DNA of 64,000 bases from Cervus elaphus (taxonomy: Eukaryota; Chordata; Mammalia; Artiodactyla; Cervidae). Position numbers and translations under genes: made by a program. Numbering within the stretch: the stretch's first letter is position 1; each line of letters begins with the position of its first letter. Positions 54,734 through 64,000 of the stretch are shown one piece after another. The notes under the pieces are model-generated. The model had not been told where the DNA came from and ran no database searches. It saw nothing but the letters and a program-made list of their open reading frames with translations. The stretch lies in the NCBI RefSeq assembly GCF_910594005.1, contig NC_057845.1:5490001-5554000 (forward strand). The letters are read 5' to 3'.

Positions 54734-55041
54734 TGTGTTGCAGGAGAATGGGGCATGAGAGATGGTCATGTCCCAGGTCTCGAGCTTCCCTAGTGGCTCG
54801 AACGGTAAAGAATCTGCCTGAATGCAGGAAACCTAGGTTTGATCCCTGGGATGAGAAGATCCCCTGGAGAAGGAAATGGCAACCCACTCCAGTATTCTTG
54901 CCTAGGAAATCCCATGGACAGACAAGCCTGGCAGACTACGGTCCATTGCTTTGCAAAGAGTTGGACACAACTGAGTGATTAACACACACACAGGTGTTGC
55001 AGGAGAACAGGGCATGAAAGGATGGTCTTGTCCCAGGTCTC
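54734..55041. repeat. ~48-bp direct repeats around a SINE
   Basis: The stretch at 54734-54781 recurs at 54993-55041 with about six differences, on either side of the Bov-tA at 54785-54991. Shared words include GTTGCAGGAGAA and TCCCAGGTCTC. Confidence 0.8.
54785..54991 (+). mobile_element. Bov-tA SINE
   Basis: GCTTCCCTAGTGGCTCGAAC head, BovA body and an ACACACACA tail. It lies inside the LTR end, between the 48-bp repeats. Confidence 0.9.
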
Positions 55042-55434
55042 CAGCCAGCGTCTGGGATGGGCTGCCAAGAGATGTCTTTGCAGGACATTCTTTCATGCAG
55101 GAAAGAATTCGAGAGGGAGCCATAGTAAAGTGAAAGCAGGTTCATTTGAGAGAGATACAAATTTCGTAGGGAGAAGGCAGTCCATCTGAGAAGGTGAGAG
55201 TGGCCTTAAAACATGGAGTGGTTAGTTTCTATGGGTTGGGTAATTTCACAGATAAAAAGTGGGAGGATTATTCCAACTATTTTGGGGGAAGGGGTGGAGA
55301 TTTCCGGGAATTGGGCCACCTTCCACTTTTTGATCCTTGATGGTGGCCTTGGAACTGGCGTGGTGCTGGTCCGTGGGTGTGTGATTTAGCATATGCTAAT
55401 ATATTACAATGAGTGTATAATGAAGCTCAAAGTC

Positions 55435-55657
55435 TGTGTGTGTGTGCTCAGCAGCGAAGCTGTGTCCGACTCTTGGTGACCCCATAGGCTGTAGCCCGCC
55501 AGGCTCCTCTGTCCATGGTATTTTCTAGGCAAGATTGCTGAAGCGGGTCACCATTTCTCACTCCAAGGGATCTTCCCTACCCAGGAAGTGACCTGCCCCT
55601 CTTGGCTCTCCTGCACTGGCGGGCAAATTCTTTACCTCTGCACCACCTGGGAAGCCC
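55435..55657 (-). mobile_element. Bov-tA SINE
   Basis: Antisense Bov-tA with a (GT)n start. Flanks GCTCAAAGTC and GCTCAAGCTC look like a duplication. It is nested in the minus-strand LTR. Confidence 0.87.
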
Positions 55658-55799
55658 CGGCTCAAGCTCTCAAGTTAAATCTTCCACTATCTTGAGCCTG
55701 ATCAGTTCTAACCAGTTTTTGTCTTATTCTGTCCTTAATGGCTGTGTCATTCCTTTAATATTTATGCCCTGCCCCCTTCCCATGTGTCTCATACGGGCA

Positions 55800-56267
55800 A
55801 AGCTTTTCTCCTCAACTAATCTCTACTCATGTTCTTTCGAACTCTTCAACTAGGCCTTGACTTTTGAACGTTCATGTTTGTCTCTGCATTGTCCAGTTTT
55901 AGCAAGAATCCCACTAAGTCAGTTTAACCAGAATCCACCCCCCCCACCTTTGTTATTTGATGCTCATCCTCCATGATCTCCCAGGTAACGTCTGGTCATC
56001 CTCACCTGCCTTCAGCAAGAATCCTGCTTGGTTGATTTAGCAAGAATCCCCTCTTGTTCCTCATGTTTCCTCTCAGTCATTTTCTATTCACTGACCCCCA
56101 CCCTGCTCCTTGGCTCTGAAATCCCATTAACCCAGGTGATTATTCAGAGATGAGTCCAGTTTCTCCCCAGTGCTGTGGTCCTACACCTATTGGCATCCAG
56201 CCCTTGAATAAAGTCTACTGTGCTTTCACAAATATCATTGAATAATTTGTTCTTTAACGGTAATTTT
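55800..56267 (+). mobile_element. Probable LTR
   Basis: Repeated AGCAAGAATCC words, a CAGCCCTTGAATAAAGTCTA polyadenylation region (AATAAA near 56208) and the ending TTGTTCTTTAAC are LTR-like. Ends are not certain and no duplication was found. Confidence 0.4.
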
Positions 56268-56274
56268 TATTTCA

Positions 56275-56415
56275 ATGATTCTTTTGCTACTTGTAACATC
56301 AGCCTGTGACTTAGCTGTTATTACTATTATTGTTGATTCATAGAGGAAAAACCAGACCTCAGACAGGTTAGATGACTCACCCAACATCAGAAGAATCAAG
56401 GATTCCCAAACCGAT
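56275..56415 (-). mobile_element. MIR SINE
   Basis: Antisense MIR: GTTATTACTATTATTGTTGA, then CCAGACCTCAGACAGGTTAG and ATGACTCACCCAACATCAG. Confidence 0.55.
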
Positions 56416-57134
56416 ATTCTTGCTTTTCACCAGAGGCTGAAATGAGTTGCCTCTCTAGTTTAAAGAATTCTTGGAGCAGAAAGTGTCAGTGTCAGGGCCG
56501 AGTATGGGGTACAATTTCGATGAATTCTTACTCCCTACTCCAATACACAGCAGCTGTTTTATCTGCTAAAATAAGAAAGTGCCAACCCTTGTTATGTAAT
56601 AGCAGGTGCATTTCCCAAGAAGATCGCTATCCTAGCAGCCTTGAAGCTTTGAAAAGTATACTGGGAATGGTCTGCTGGATATTTTGGGCCAGATCTCCAT
56701 CAGGGGAAATAATCAGAGTGATTCGAAAGAGCTTTTTTAAGCCCACCAAGTCCCGTGATGAAGGGGTGCGTCATCAGAGGCGTCACTCGCTTCTCAAAGA
56801 CTCTCCAAGGCTCCCAGTGCCATCAGCACATCTCAGCCTCCTTGCCACTGGGCCAAACTGGGAGCCAGAGAACATTCTAGAAGAAAGGAATTTGAAAGGA
56901 GCCCAGACACCCTATCGTGGAGTCAACAATCTCAAAAAGAAAAAAAAAAAGGAACAGAAGAGAACTAGTAGCCCTCATCTCCGCTCTGCTGGGATTGCTA
57001 GGAAGCTGTCATTTTAATGGTTAATGGCAATGTGTTCAAGATGAGCGCTGTTCTTTGTGAACTGATCGAACAAGGATGTTAGAGGGGAATCCTGGGGAGA
57101 AGAAAGCAGGAATCACGTGTAACTTAGGCCCGAT
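56416..57134. other. Unassigned DNA with a 191-codon open frame
   Basis: The longest uninterrupted frame of the window (56442-57017, plus) lies here. It is basic with a lysine run near its end caused by a genomic A-tract. It shows no domain or signal peptide. I treat it as probably non-coding. Confidence 0.35.
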
Positions 57135-57260
57135 TTCTAGACCAATTATTAACTACTTGTGTGACCTTGGAGAAGACACTGTTCCTCTCTTGTCCTCAGT
57201 TTCCTCATCTGTACAAAGAAGCCGTTGGGCAAGGTGATCCCAGTTTTTTTAAGCCTCATA
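57135..57260 (+). mobile_element. MIR SINE
   Basis: ACTTGTGTGACCTTGGAGAA, CCTCAGTTTCCTCATCTGTA is a clear MIR core. Confidence 0.75.
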
Positions 57261-57758
57261 ATCATCTGATATTCTTTAGTCCTCAGTTTTCTGCCTCTGA
57301 GCCCTGAGGTGAAGGGTCGGGGTTAAGACTGCATCTATCAGTTTGGGCAGAGAGAGTGCCTGCCAGCTCCATGTCCCCAAAACGTACTAAGGGAACAACA
57401 GTGTCACTGCCTCACACAGTTCACATTCAAATGAGGAGCTACAGTACAGAGCCGATCATGAATATTGTCTGAGTTATTAAGGTAAGCAGCCCAGTTTTCT
57501 CCAGGCTCCTGGGAGGTCTGACACTGATACAGGTATAAGGAAAAGGCACATTCTTTGACCAACCGGAAGAGGTAGGGTGAGCCTCCAGCAGCTGGCCACA
57601 CTCAGAACCAGACAAGCTTCTTCTCAGTGCAAGTTTTCGATCAACCTCTGAGGTAATGCTTCTGTCTGTGGTTGTGTGTTTTTTCACTCCTTCTCTCCCT
57701 TCCTCCCTTTGTCTGTTGATCCATCCATCCTCCAACTATCCATCATCTGTCATCCACC
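57261..57758. other. Unassigned DNA
   Basis: Includes a CTTCC/CCATC-rich tract near 57690-57755. No gene recognised. Confidence 0.35.
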
Positions 57759-58610
57759 TGAAACAAGAGGAATCACTCAGGTTTAAAATCAACCCTTAAA
57801 AGAATCCAAAAAAAAAAAAAAAATCCTACAGCCATTGAGTGGCTTCCCTGGTGGCTCAGATGGTAAAGCGTCTGCCTGCAATGCCAGAGACCCGGGTTCG
57901 ATCCCTGGGCTGGGAAGATCCTCTGGAGAAGGGAATGGCAACCCACTCCAGTATTCTTGCCTGGAAAATTCCACGGATGGAGGAGCCTGGTAGGCTACAG
58001 TCCATGGGGTCGCAGTCAGACATGACTGAGCAACTTCATTTTCTTTCTTTCTACAGCCATGGAGACTATGGCATAAACTGGCTAGAACCTGTAGGTCCAA
58101 GATGGTGGAAGATTTGACTTCCAGCAGACCTTGAGCCTCGCTGCATGCTCATGGTAATGCATTAGCATGCTAAATGGCACACCCACAGGCACCAGGACAG
58201 TTCCTAGGCTGACCATAAAAGGCCAAGAGTGGGCAGTGGCCCAATTCCTGGAAATCTCCACCCCTCCCCCCAAATATTTTGAATAATCCTCCCACTCATT
58301 ACCCTATGAAATTATCCAATCCATAAAAACTAACCACCGCCCCATATTTTGGGACCTCTCACCTTCTGAGGTGGCCCACGCTATGTCCGTGGAGTGTGCC
58401 TCTCCCATGGCCACCCTCGTCTTTGGAGATGGACTGCATTCTATCTCTGGAATGTGCATCTCTCTACATAGATCCACTTCTTACCTATCACTTTTGTCAC
58501 TCACTGCAACGAGACATAAAGAATCTGAGTTTCATTAAGCCCTAAGACCAGCTGTGTGATGTCAATGAGAAGACAGTGGGTTCAAGTCCCAATCTGAGTT
58601 GTGCACTTTC
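57759..58610 (+). mobile_element. ERV1-like LTR, plus strand, SINE-nested
   Basis: The LTR shares U3-like words with the minus-strand LTR at 54736-55791 (GGAAATCTCCACCCCTCCCC; TAATCCTCCCACTCATTACC; ATCCATAAAAACTAACCACC). Its start is inferred at TGAAACAAGAGG. A Bov-tA and a 16-A run interrupt the left part. The 3' limit (about 58600) and the target-site duplication are uncertain. Confidence 0.55.
57840..58051 (+). mobile_element. Bov-tA SINE with TSD
   Basis: GGCTTCCCTGGTGGCTCAGA head and TTTCTTTCTTT tail. Flanks CTACAGCCATTGAG and CTACAGCCATGGAG form the duplication. Confidence 0.92.
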
Positions 58611-58910
58611 ATATCCATTCATTCATCATCCATCCATCATCCCTTTATCAGCCATTCATCCTCCATTTATATATCTATTATTCTCTAAAAGTATTTACCC
58701 AGCATGCAACTTGTTTAACAGGGGCTATGACAGGCCCTCTGAGATACAAGGGACATGCTGAAGATGAGAGCCGTCTTTTGATTTGGGAAGACAAACTCGA
58801 GAAGCAAAGATAATACAGCTAGAATGATTAGTGCAGAGGAGGAGTACAAGGGAGACCTGGAGCCCTCCCCGCCCCTGCCTACCCCTCCGCTCCTGCCCTT
58901 TCATTCACCT
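58611..58910. other. Possible L2 scrap and unassigned DNA
   Basis: ATTCATTCATCATCCATCCA and the following AT-rich text may be an old L2 or simple repeat. Nothing else recognised. Confidence 0.3.
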
Positions 58911-58916
58911 GTGGGG

Positions 58917-59115
58917 CTTCCTCGATGGCTCGGCAGTAAAGAATCCACCTGCAATGCAGGAGATGTGGGTCTGATCCCTGGATTGGGAAGATCCCCTGGA
59001 GAAGGAAATGACAACCCACTCCAGTATTCTTGCCTGGAGAAACCCTTGGACAGAGAGGCCTGGCGGCAGTCCCTGGGGTTGCAAAGAATCAGACGCGGCT
59101 GAGCCGCATGTAGCA
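58917..59115 (+). mobile_element. Bov-tA SINE
   Basis: CTTCCTCGATGGCTCGGCAG head variant, BovA body to AGACGCGGCTGAG. Confidence 0.88.
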
Positions 59116-59695
59116 GGGAGATCCCTGTCAAACACCTTCCTCAGCTGAAAGTAACTATGTGGTCACATTCACACAGCTGAGAAAAGAACTGTATGGAGCC
59201 ACTTCACAAAGGCTTCCTGAGCAAATGGCATTATTATCTCAGCTGGGCTCTGCTGCTCAACCAGAGGAATGTCGCTGTGGTTCCCAGACCCTGACTCGTT
59301 TTCCTCAGAGCACGTTAATAATAAAAATAAATTAGATGTCTCTTCTTTTGGATAGAGCTTGTTAGGATGATTCCCATTCAACTTGTCATCTTATCATTAA
59401 CTACAATACTATAAATGAATAGTGAGGAGGGTAAGTACTTACTGTGATTCTACTCTGACCATCTCACATTTAGTGGGGTGGTGGAAAATCGGAATTTGTC
59501 AGAAGACTGTCAGAGGATCAGTGTGGGGAGAAGAGCACGGTCTAGACCATCCACCATATCAACAACTGCGGATGGTTAGTGTGGGGAAGAAACTCCACCT
59601 TAAAGGGGTTCTCACTGCAGAAGGAGGATATTTGTCATGGGTTCACCGCGAAGGTCGAAGCTAAGACAGGGTTCTAAGGCGGAATTAGTTCAACA
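59116..59695. other. Unassigned DNA
   Basis: No recognised repeat or gene. Short frames lack motifs. Confidence 0.35.
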
Positions 59696-59699
59696 GAAT

Positions 59700-60192
59700 T
59701 CCAGCTCAACGTGAGGAACTACTTTCTGAAACAACCAAAGTGTCCACTGAGCGATAAACGGATAAACAAGATGGGGCACAAGAAATATCCTTCAGCAATA
59801 AAACCAAATGAAGCGCTGACACCTGCTACAACAAGAGTGAACCTTGAAAACCCGGCGCCTAGTGAAAGAAGCCAGTCACCAAAGGCCACACACTGCACGA
59901 TCCCATCTACATGAAAGGCCTGCGACAGGCAAATCCACTCAGACAGAAAGCAGATCAGTGGTTGCCTAGCGCTGGGTGGTCAGAGGGAAATGGGAATAAT
60001 GGGTACAGGTTTTTGGGGGGAGGGTGATGGAAATGATGTAAAATTTTGGGGGGTGATGGTTGCACAACTCTGTGAATATATGAAAAACCACTGAGTTGTA
60101 CACTTTAAATGGGTGAGTCATATGGTATGTAAATATACCCCCAAAAGCTGCAATAAAAGTTAATTTGCCTGTTTTTAACTAAAAAAAAAAAG
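59700..60192 (+). mobile_element. L1M 3' end
   Basis: ACCAAAGTGTCCACTGAGCG, GCAGATCAGTGGTTGCCTAG, GTGATGGTTGCACAACTCTG and GAGTTGTACACTTTAAATGG lead to an A-tail at 60180-60191. Confidence 0.75.
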
Positions 60193-60685
60193 AAGAAACT
60201 GCTTTTTAACAAGGAGAGTGAAATACATGAGCACTATCCTTGACCCGTGTTAAGCCCTGGATACCACTGCCCCTCTGCCCCGGTTCACTTCTGTTTGTTC
60301 ACCTTGTTCAACAGTGAGAAGACTTTGCTGAAGCAACCAGAATCCCGTCATCTCTGGAGACACTAGCAAATCCCGAGTGACCATCTGGACATGAAGAATG
60401 TCCCTGCAGTGAGAGAGATGGGTCTTGGTTTAGAGTTTCTTGGAAGTTGCATCTGGATTTTGGACTTGGGGCAGGTCATTTTGATTTAGGAGGTGGTCTC
60501 AGAAGCCACTTAGAGGAGGGTGTATCCACCTCCCACCTTCCAGTCTGGACCTGTGTGGGAGGCAAGGGGACCACCACAAGCCCCCAGGGGTTCAAGGCGG
60601 GAAGCTGCAGACAGCGAGTCTGGAGCGTGATGGCAGAGTAAGGTGAGCCTGGGTTCTCACAGAACCCTTCACCACAGCCGAGACT
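60193..60685. other. Unassigned DNA
   Basis: No recognised repeat or gene. Confidence 0.35.
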
Positions 60686-61014
60686 GCACTAGGCTGGAGG
60701 AAGCACAGGCTGGAATCAAGACTGCTGGGAGAAATATCTGCGCTGGGCTGGAGGAAGCACAAGCTGGAATCAAGATTGCCGGGAGAAATATCAATAACCT
60801 CAGATATGCAGATGACACCATCCTTATGGCAGAGAGTGAAGAGGAACTAAAGAGCCTCTTGATGAAAGTGAAAGAGGAGAGTGAAAAAGTTGGCTTAAAA
60901 CTCAACATTCAGAAAACTAAGATCATGGCATCTGGTCCCATCACTTCATGGCAAATAGACAGGGAAACTGAGAGACTTTATTTTTCTGGGCTCCAAAATC
61001 ACTGCAGATGGTGA
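60643..61014 (+). pseudogene. BovB reverse transcriptase palm fragment (YADD kept)
   Basis: A 123-codon frame whose first ~18 codons come from the flank. It contains LEEAQAGIKTAGRNI and a second copy LEEAQAGIKIAGRNI 18 residues later, then INNLRYADDTILMAESEEEL with the catalytic YADD intact, and LKLNIQKTKIMASGPITSW. A deletion near 60965 shifts the frame and ends it. Most of the enzyme is absent. Confidence 0.8.
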
Positions 61015-61594
61015 TTGCAGCCATGAAATTAAAAGACGCTTGCTCCCTCTAAGAAAAGTTATAACCAATCTAGACAGCATATTAAAAAGCAGAGACATTA
61101 CGTTGCCAAACAAAGATCTGTCTAGTCAAAGCTGTGGTTTTTCCAGTGGTCATGTATGGATGTGAGAGTTGGACTGTGAAGAAGGCTGAGCACCAAAGAA
61201 TTGACACTTTTGAACTGTGGTGATGGAGAAGACTCTTCAGAGTCCCTTGGACTGCAAGGAGATCCAACCAGTCAATCCTAAACATTCATTGGAAGGACAA
61301 ACAAGTCAGCCCTGAACATTCATTGGAAGGACTGATGCTGACGCTGAAACTCCAACACTTTGGCCACCTGATGGGAAGAACTAACTCATTTGCAAAGACC
61401 CTGATGCTGGGAAAGACTGAAGGCAGGAGGAGAAGGGGACGACAGAGGATGAGATGGTTGGATGGCATCACCGACTCAATGGACATGAGTCTGAGTAAAC
61501 TCCGGGAGTTGGTGATGGACGGGGAGGCCTGGCGTGCTGCAGTCCATGGGGTCGCAAAGAGTTGGACATGACTGAGCGACTGAACTGAACTGAG
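60690..61594 (+). mobile_element. BovB LINE 3' end with internal duplications
   Basis: The BovB fragment starts within the reverse transcriptase and ends in TGAACTGAACTGA. It carries two internal duplications: 60693-60738 repeated at 60747-60792, and ACATTCATTGGAAGGAC at about 61281 and 61315. Confidence 0.9.
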
Positions 61595-61702
61595 ACCGCA
61601 CTCAGAGGACACTCAAGGATGACTCCAGTTGTTACGGGCACCAGACGCATCCAACACAAAGGACAATTTTGGTTCACACCAGCGACTGAATGGATGTGAC
61701 TC

Positions 61703-62455
61703 TACTTTATTTTATTGGAGTAGAGTTGACTTACAATGTTGTGTTAGTTTTAGGTGTACAGCAAAGAGATTCAGTTATACATATACATGTATTCATTCAT
61801 GTTTAGGGTTCTTTCCCCATTTGGTCATCACAGAATATTGTGTAGAGTTCTCTGTGCCGCTATACAGCAGGGTCTTGTTGACTGCCCATCTTATATATAG
61901 TGGTGTGTGTGTGCACCCCAAGCTGCTTTACCCCTCCCCTCCACGATTCCCCTTTGGGAACCATAAGTTTGGTCTCTGTAAGTTTGTTTCTATTTTGTGA
62001 ATAAGTTCATTTGCATCATGTTTTTTAAAAAGTTAAATTCCACATGTGAATGATATCATATGACATTTGTGTTTCTCTGTCTGATTCACTTCGTTAGTAT
62101 GGTAATGTCTAGGTTCATTCATGTTGCTGCAAATGACATTATATCATTCTTTTTTATGGCTGAGTAATATTCCATCGTGATGGAATACACACATATCACA
62201 TCTTTATCCATTCCTTTGTTGATAGACATTTAGGTTGCTTCCATGTCCTGGCTGTTGTAAACAGTACTGCAATGAACATTGCGTTCATGTATCTTTTTGA
62301 ATTATGGTTTTTCTCCAAACATATACCCAGCAGTGGGATTGCTAGGTCACACAGTAGCTCTATTTTTAGTTTTTAAAGGAACCACCATACTGTTCTCCAC
62401 AGTATTTGTACCAATTAACATTCCCACTAACAGTGTAGGAGGGTTCCCTCTTCAG
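61703..62455 (-). mobile_element. Artiodactyl L1 3' end
   Basis: Antisense 3' UTR (GAGTAGAGTTGACTTACAAT, GTGTACAGCAAAGAGATTCA) into the ORF2 C-terminus (CTGAGTAATATTCCATCGTG, TTAGGTTGCTTCCATGTCCT). Truncated at about 62455; no open frame. Confidence 0.83.
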
Positions 62456-62979
62456 ATATGACTTTTTCTAGTGAAGTAAAATAAAAATGTCCAAATGGAA
62501 TGACATCTGAAAAATAACATTTTGGGAATTTTTTGTTTTGTTCCTTGCTACTTGGGTCTGTGTGCATGTGAAAGTTTTGAGTTGCAACATTAGTTGTAGG
62601 GCTGTTCCTTTCTAGGGCCACAGTGAAAAATACTGCTCAGCTAATTCCTAAATTCTTTCAGAAAGAGAAGCTCATTTTTAAATAAGTGTTTAGGTTGTAG
62701 TGGAGAAAATTGAAGAGTCCGTGTCTTGTTGGAAAGAGCAGGAATGAAGTATGTGTCCATGGAGACCTGGGCTCCCGTTGTCTCTGTTTCTTAAGGATGA
62801 TGGATCTGGGGCACTTACCTGAAGTAAAGAGATTTAAAGAACTGGCTCACAGAACTGGGGTCAGCAAGTCTGAAAGCTGTAGGGAAGACCACGAAGCTGG
62901 AAGCTCGGGCAGCATTGCTGTGTTACAGTCTTGAGGCAGCTTTTCTTCTTCTTTGGGAAATCTCAGTTTTTGCTCTTAA
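62456..62979. other. Unassigned DNA
   Basis: No recognised repeat or gene. Confidence 0.35.
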
Positions 62980-63140
62980 GGCCTTCAACTGATTAGATGT
63001 GGCCCACTCACATCATGGAGGGTCACCTTCCTGTGACCACATCTACCACATGCCTTCACAGCAACACCAAGATCAGAGTGTGATTAAATCACCAGGTATA
63101 CAGCCCAGCCAAGTGGACACCTACCGGGGAGCCATCATCC
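62980..63140. repeat. Ancient LTR-like repeat fragment
   Basis: AAGGCCTTCAACTGATTAGATG, with CCCACTCACATCATGGAGGG and CAGCCCAGCCAAGTGGACAC, is the antisense of the family at 50045-50545. Confidence 0.45.
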
Positions 63141-63300
63141 CTGACATGCTGGGCTTTAGACAAGGACCAGTCTCAGTTCCTCTGAGTCCTGCTGCTCCTT
63201 GCAGGCCAGCACATCATCGGACAGCCTTAACGTCAAATGCCTTAAGGAGAATAGAATTTGCAGTCTGAAGCTTGTGCTGTGTTATCAGAAATTCTAGAAT

Positions 63301-63439
63301 CCTGCCCGGCACCTCCCCCCCTGCCCCGCCCCGCTGGGCTGCACAAGGCATCCAGATGTTAGTTCCTCAACCAGGCATCCAATCCATGCCCCCTGCAGTG
63401 GAAGCAGACTCCTAACCACTTCATCTCCAGGGAAGTTCC
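63301..63439 (-). mobile_element. CHR-type SINE with 14-bp TSD
   Basis: Antisense CHR body (TTAGTTCCTCAACCAGGCAT; CCTAACCACTTCATCTCCAG). Perfect AGAAATTCTAGAAT copies at 63287-63300 and 63440-63453. Confidence 0.92.
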
Positions 63440-63453
63440 AGAAATTCTAGAAT

Positions 63454-64000
63454 GTTTGAGCTCATCTCTGTTCCCAGCTTTACAGCCAAGAGGACCCAGA
63501 CACACAGAGTTTATCCCAGGTGCAGAAGACCTCCATGAACGTGCGGCCAAACCCTAACCCGGTGACACAGCTTGTCTTTCTTAGAGACAGTGATGGGTTC
63601 CAAAATGATAGCTGGCTCTGGCCAAGGTGGGTAGGGAGGAAACGGCATGTTTTAGCAGAATCTCAGCTTCACTGCAACTGGTTCCCGTTCTCCTGAACAA
63701 GGGGATAGTCGTGTTTTCATCTGACGGTGAACATCATTGAGAGCACGTTTCCTGTGGAGAACAGACCCGCTTCCCTTCCTTGCGGGGGGAGAGGTGGAAA
63801 GCGGGGCGCAGCTGTTCTGGGAAACTCAACCCACTCCTGCATGGATGGGCGTTCAGTCATGAGAACCAGATGTGCCTGGGGGTCTGGGTCTCTCCACCTC
63901 ACCACAGGGTGACCAGGCCCAGAAGCGGGGGGTGCAGCTGCAGGAAGGCTCTTCGGGGTGCAGGGTGGGGCGGGGGCTCTGTGGCCGGAAATGCGCTGGC
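63454..64000. other. GC-rich unique DNA at window edge
   Basis: The last ~250 bp become G-rich with scattered CpGs. This could be the shore of a CpG-rich region beyond the window; no promoter element is identifiable. Confidence 0.3.

Larger units (their letters stand above)
54736..55791 (-). mobile_element. ERV1-like solo LTR with two nested SINEs
   Basis: On the minus strand the LTR starts TGAGACACATGG (55791) and ends CTCCTGCAACA (54736), with TG...CA ends. The flanking four bases are CGTA before and CATA after, a 4-bp duplication differing by a CpG-type change. Without the SINEs and the duplicated 48 bp it is roughly 0.6 kb. It shares U3-like sequence with the LTR at 57759-58610 but has a different U5. 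No retroviral genes adjoin it. Confidence 0.65.

Noticed and set aside
63454..64000. A CpG island promoter at the right edge.
   Set aside because: G-rich but with only scattered CpGs, and the window ends before any core promoter can be judged.

Overview
The window is a repeat-dominated stretch of ruminant nuclear DNA, most likely from a bovid. BovB (RTE-type) LINE copies, tRNA-Glu-derived Bov-tA SINEs, Bov-A2 SINEs and CHR-type artiodactyl SINEs lie together with young artiodactyl L1 3' ends. I cannot separate cattle, sheep, goat or other bovids from the sequence alone. I found no complete host gene. All long reading frames with recognisable homology are decayed retroelement or transposon frames. 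Two minus-strand stretches look host-coding but are unrecognised: a possible exon at 48999-49239 and a broken coding-like stretch at 23430-24430.

Layout. 1-4,430: a truncated L1 3' end, Bov-tA SINEs, a 2.1 kb BovB with a broken reverse transcriptase, and old L1/HAL1-like remnants. 4,441-14,021: a direct tandem duplication of about 4.7 kb (4441-9134 and 9328-14021, offset 4887 bp), separated by about 190 bp of T-rich DNA. 14,022-19,190: a long, ancient, minus-strand L1 with nested SINEs. 19,197-20,750: a mariner-family DNA transposon with both inverted repeats, carrying a Bov-A2, followed at once by a second 2.1 kb BovB (20,760-22,878). 22,900-37,350: mixed unique DNA, L2/MIR/L1 fossils, an MLT1-type LTR and many SINEs. 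37,350-53,700: lower repeat density, including a solo endogenous-retrovirus LTR with target-site duplication (42,612-42,996), a U2 snRNA fragment and several BovB tails. 53,700-58,620: a cluster of LTRs in both orientations with nested SINEs. 58,620-64,000: L1 and BovB fragments and GC-rich unique sequence at the right edge.

How the parts fit together. This is a layered record of insertions rather than a gene system. The most informative feature is the tandem duplication. Its first copy starts in an L1 (L1-A) that keeps both target-site duplications. Its second copy starts in a hybrid L1: a different L1 (L1-B) supplies the 3' half, the left flank and a short extra 3' tail with its own polyadenylation signal, and L1-A supplies the 5' end and right flank. 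Copy 2 lacks L1-B at the matching right-hand site. Unequal recombination between L1-A and a heterozygous L1-B insertion predicts exactly this, but a chimeric join of two haplotypes in the assembly would also produce it. I saw 13 differences in the first 0.7 kb of the alignment and one in the remaining 3.9 kb, which fits either reading.

I did not find a previously undescribed functional system. Family names are from recognition by eye; precise subfamily names and element ends need a repeat-library search.
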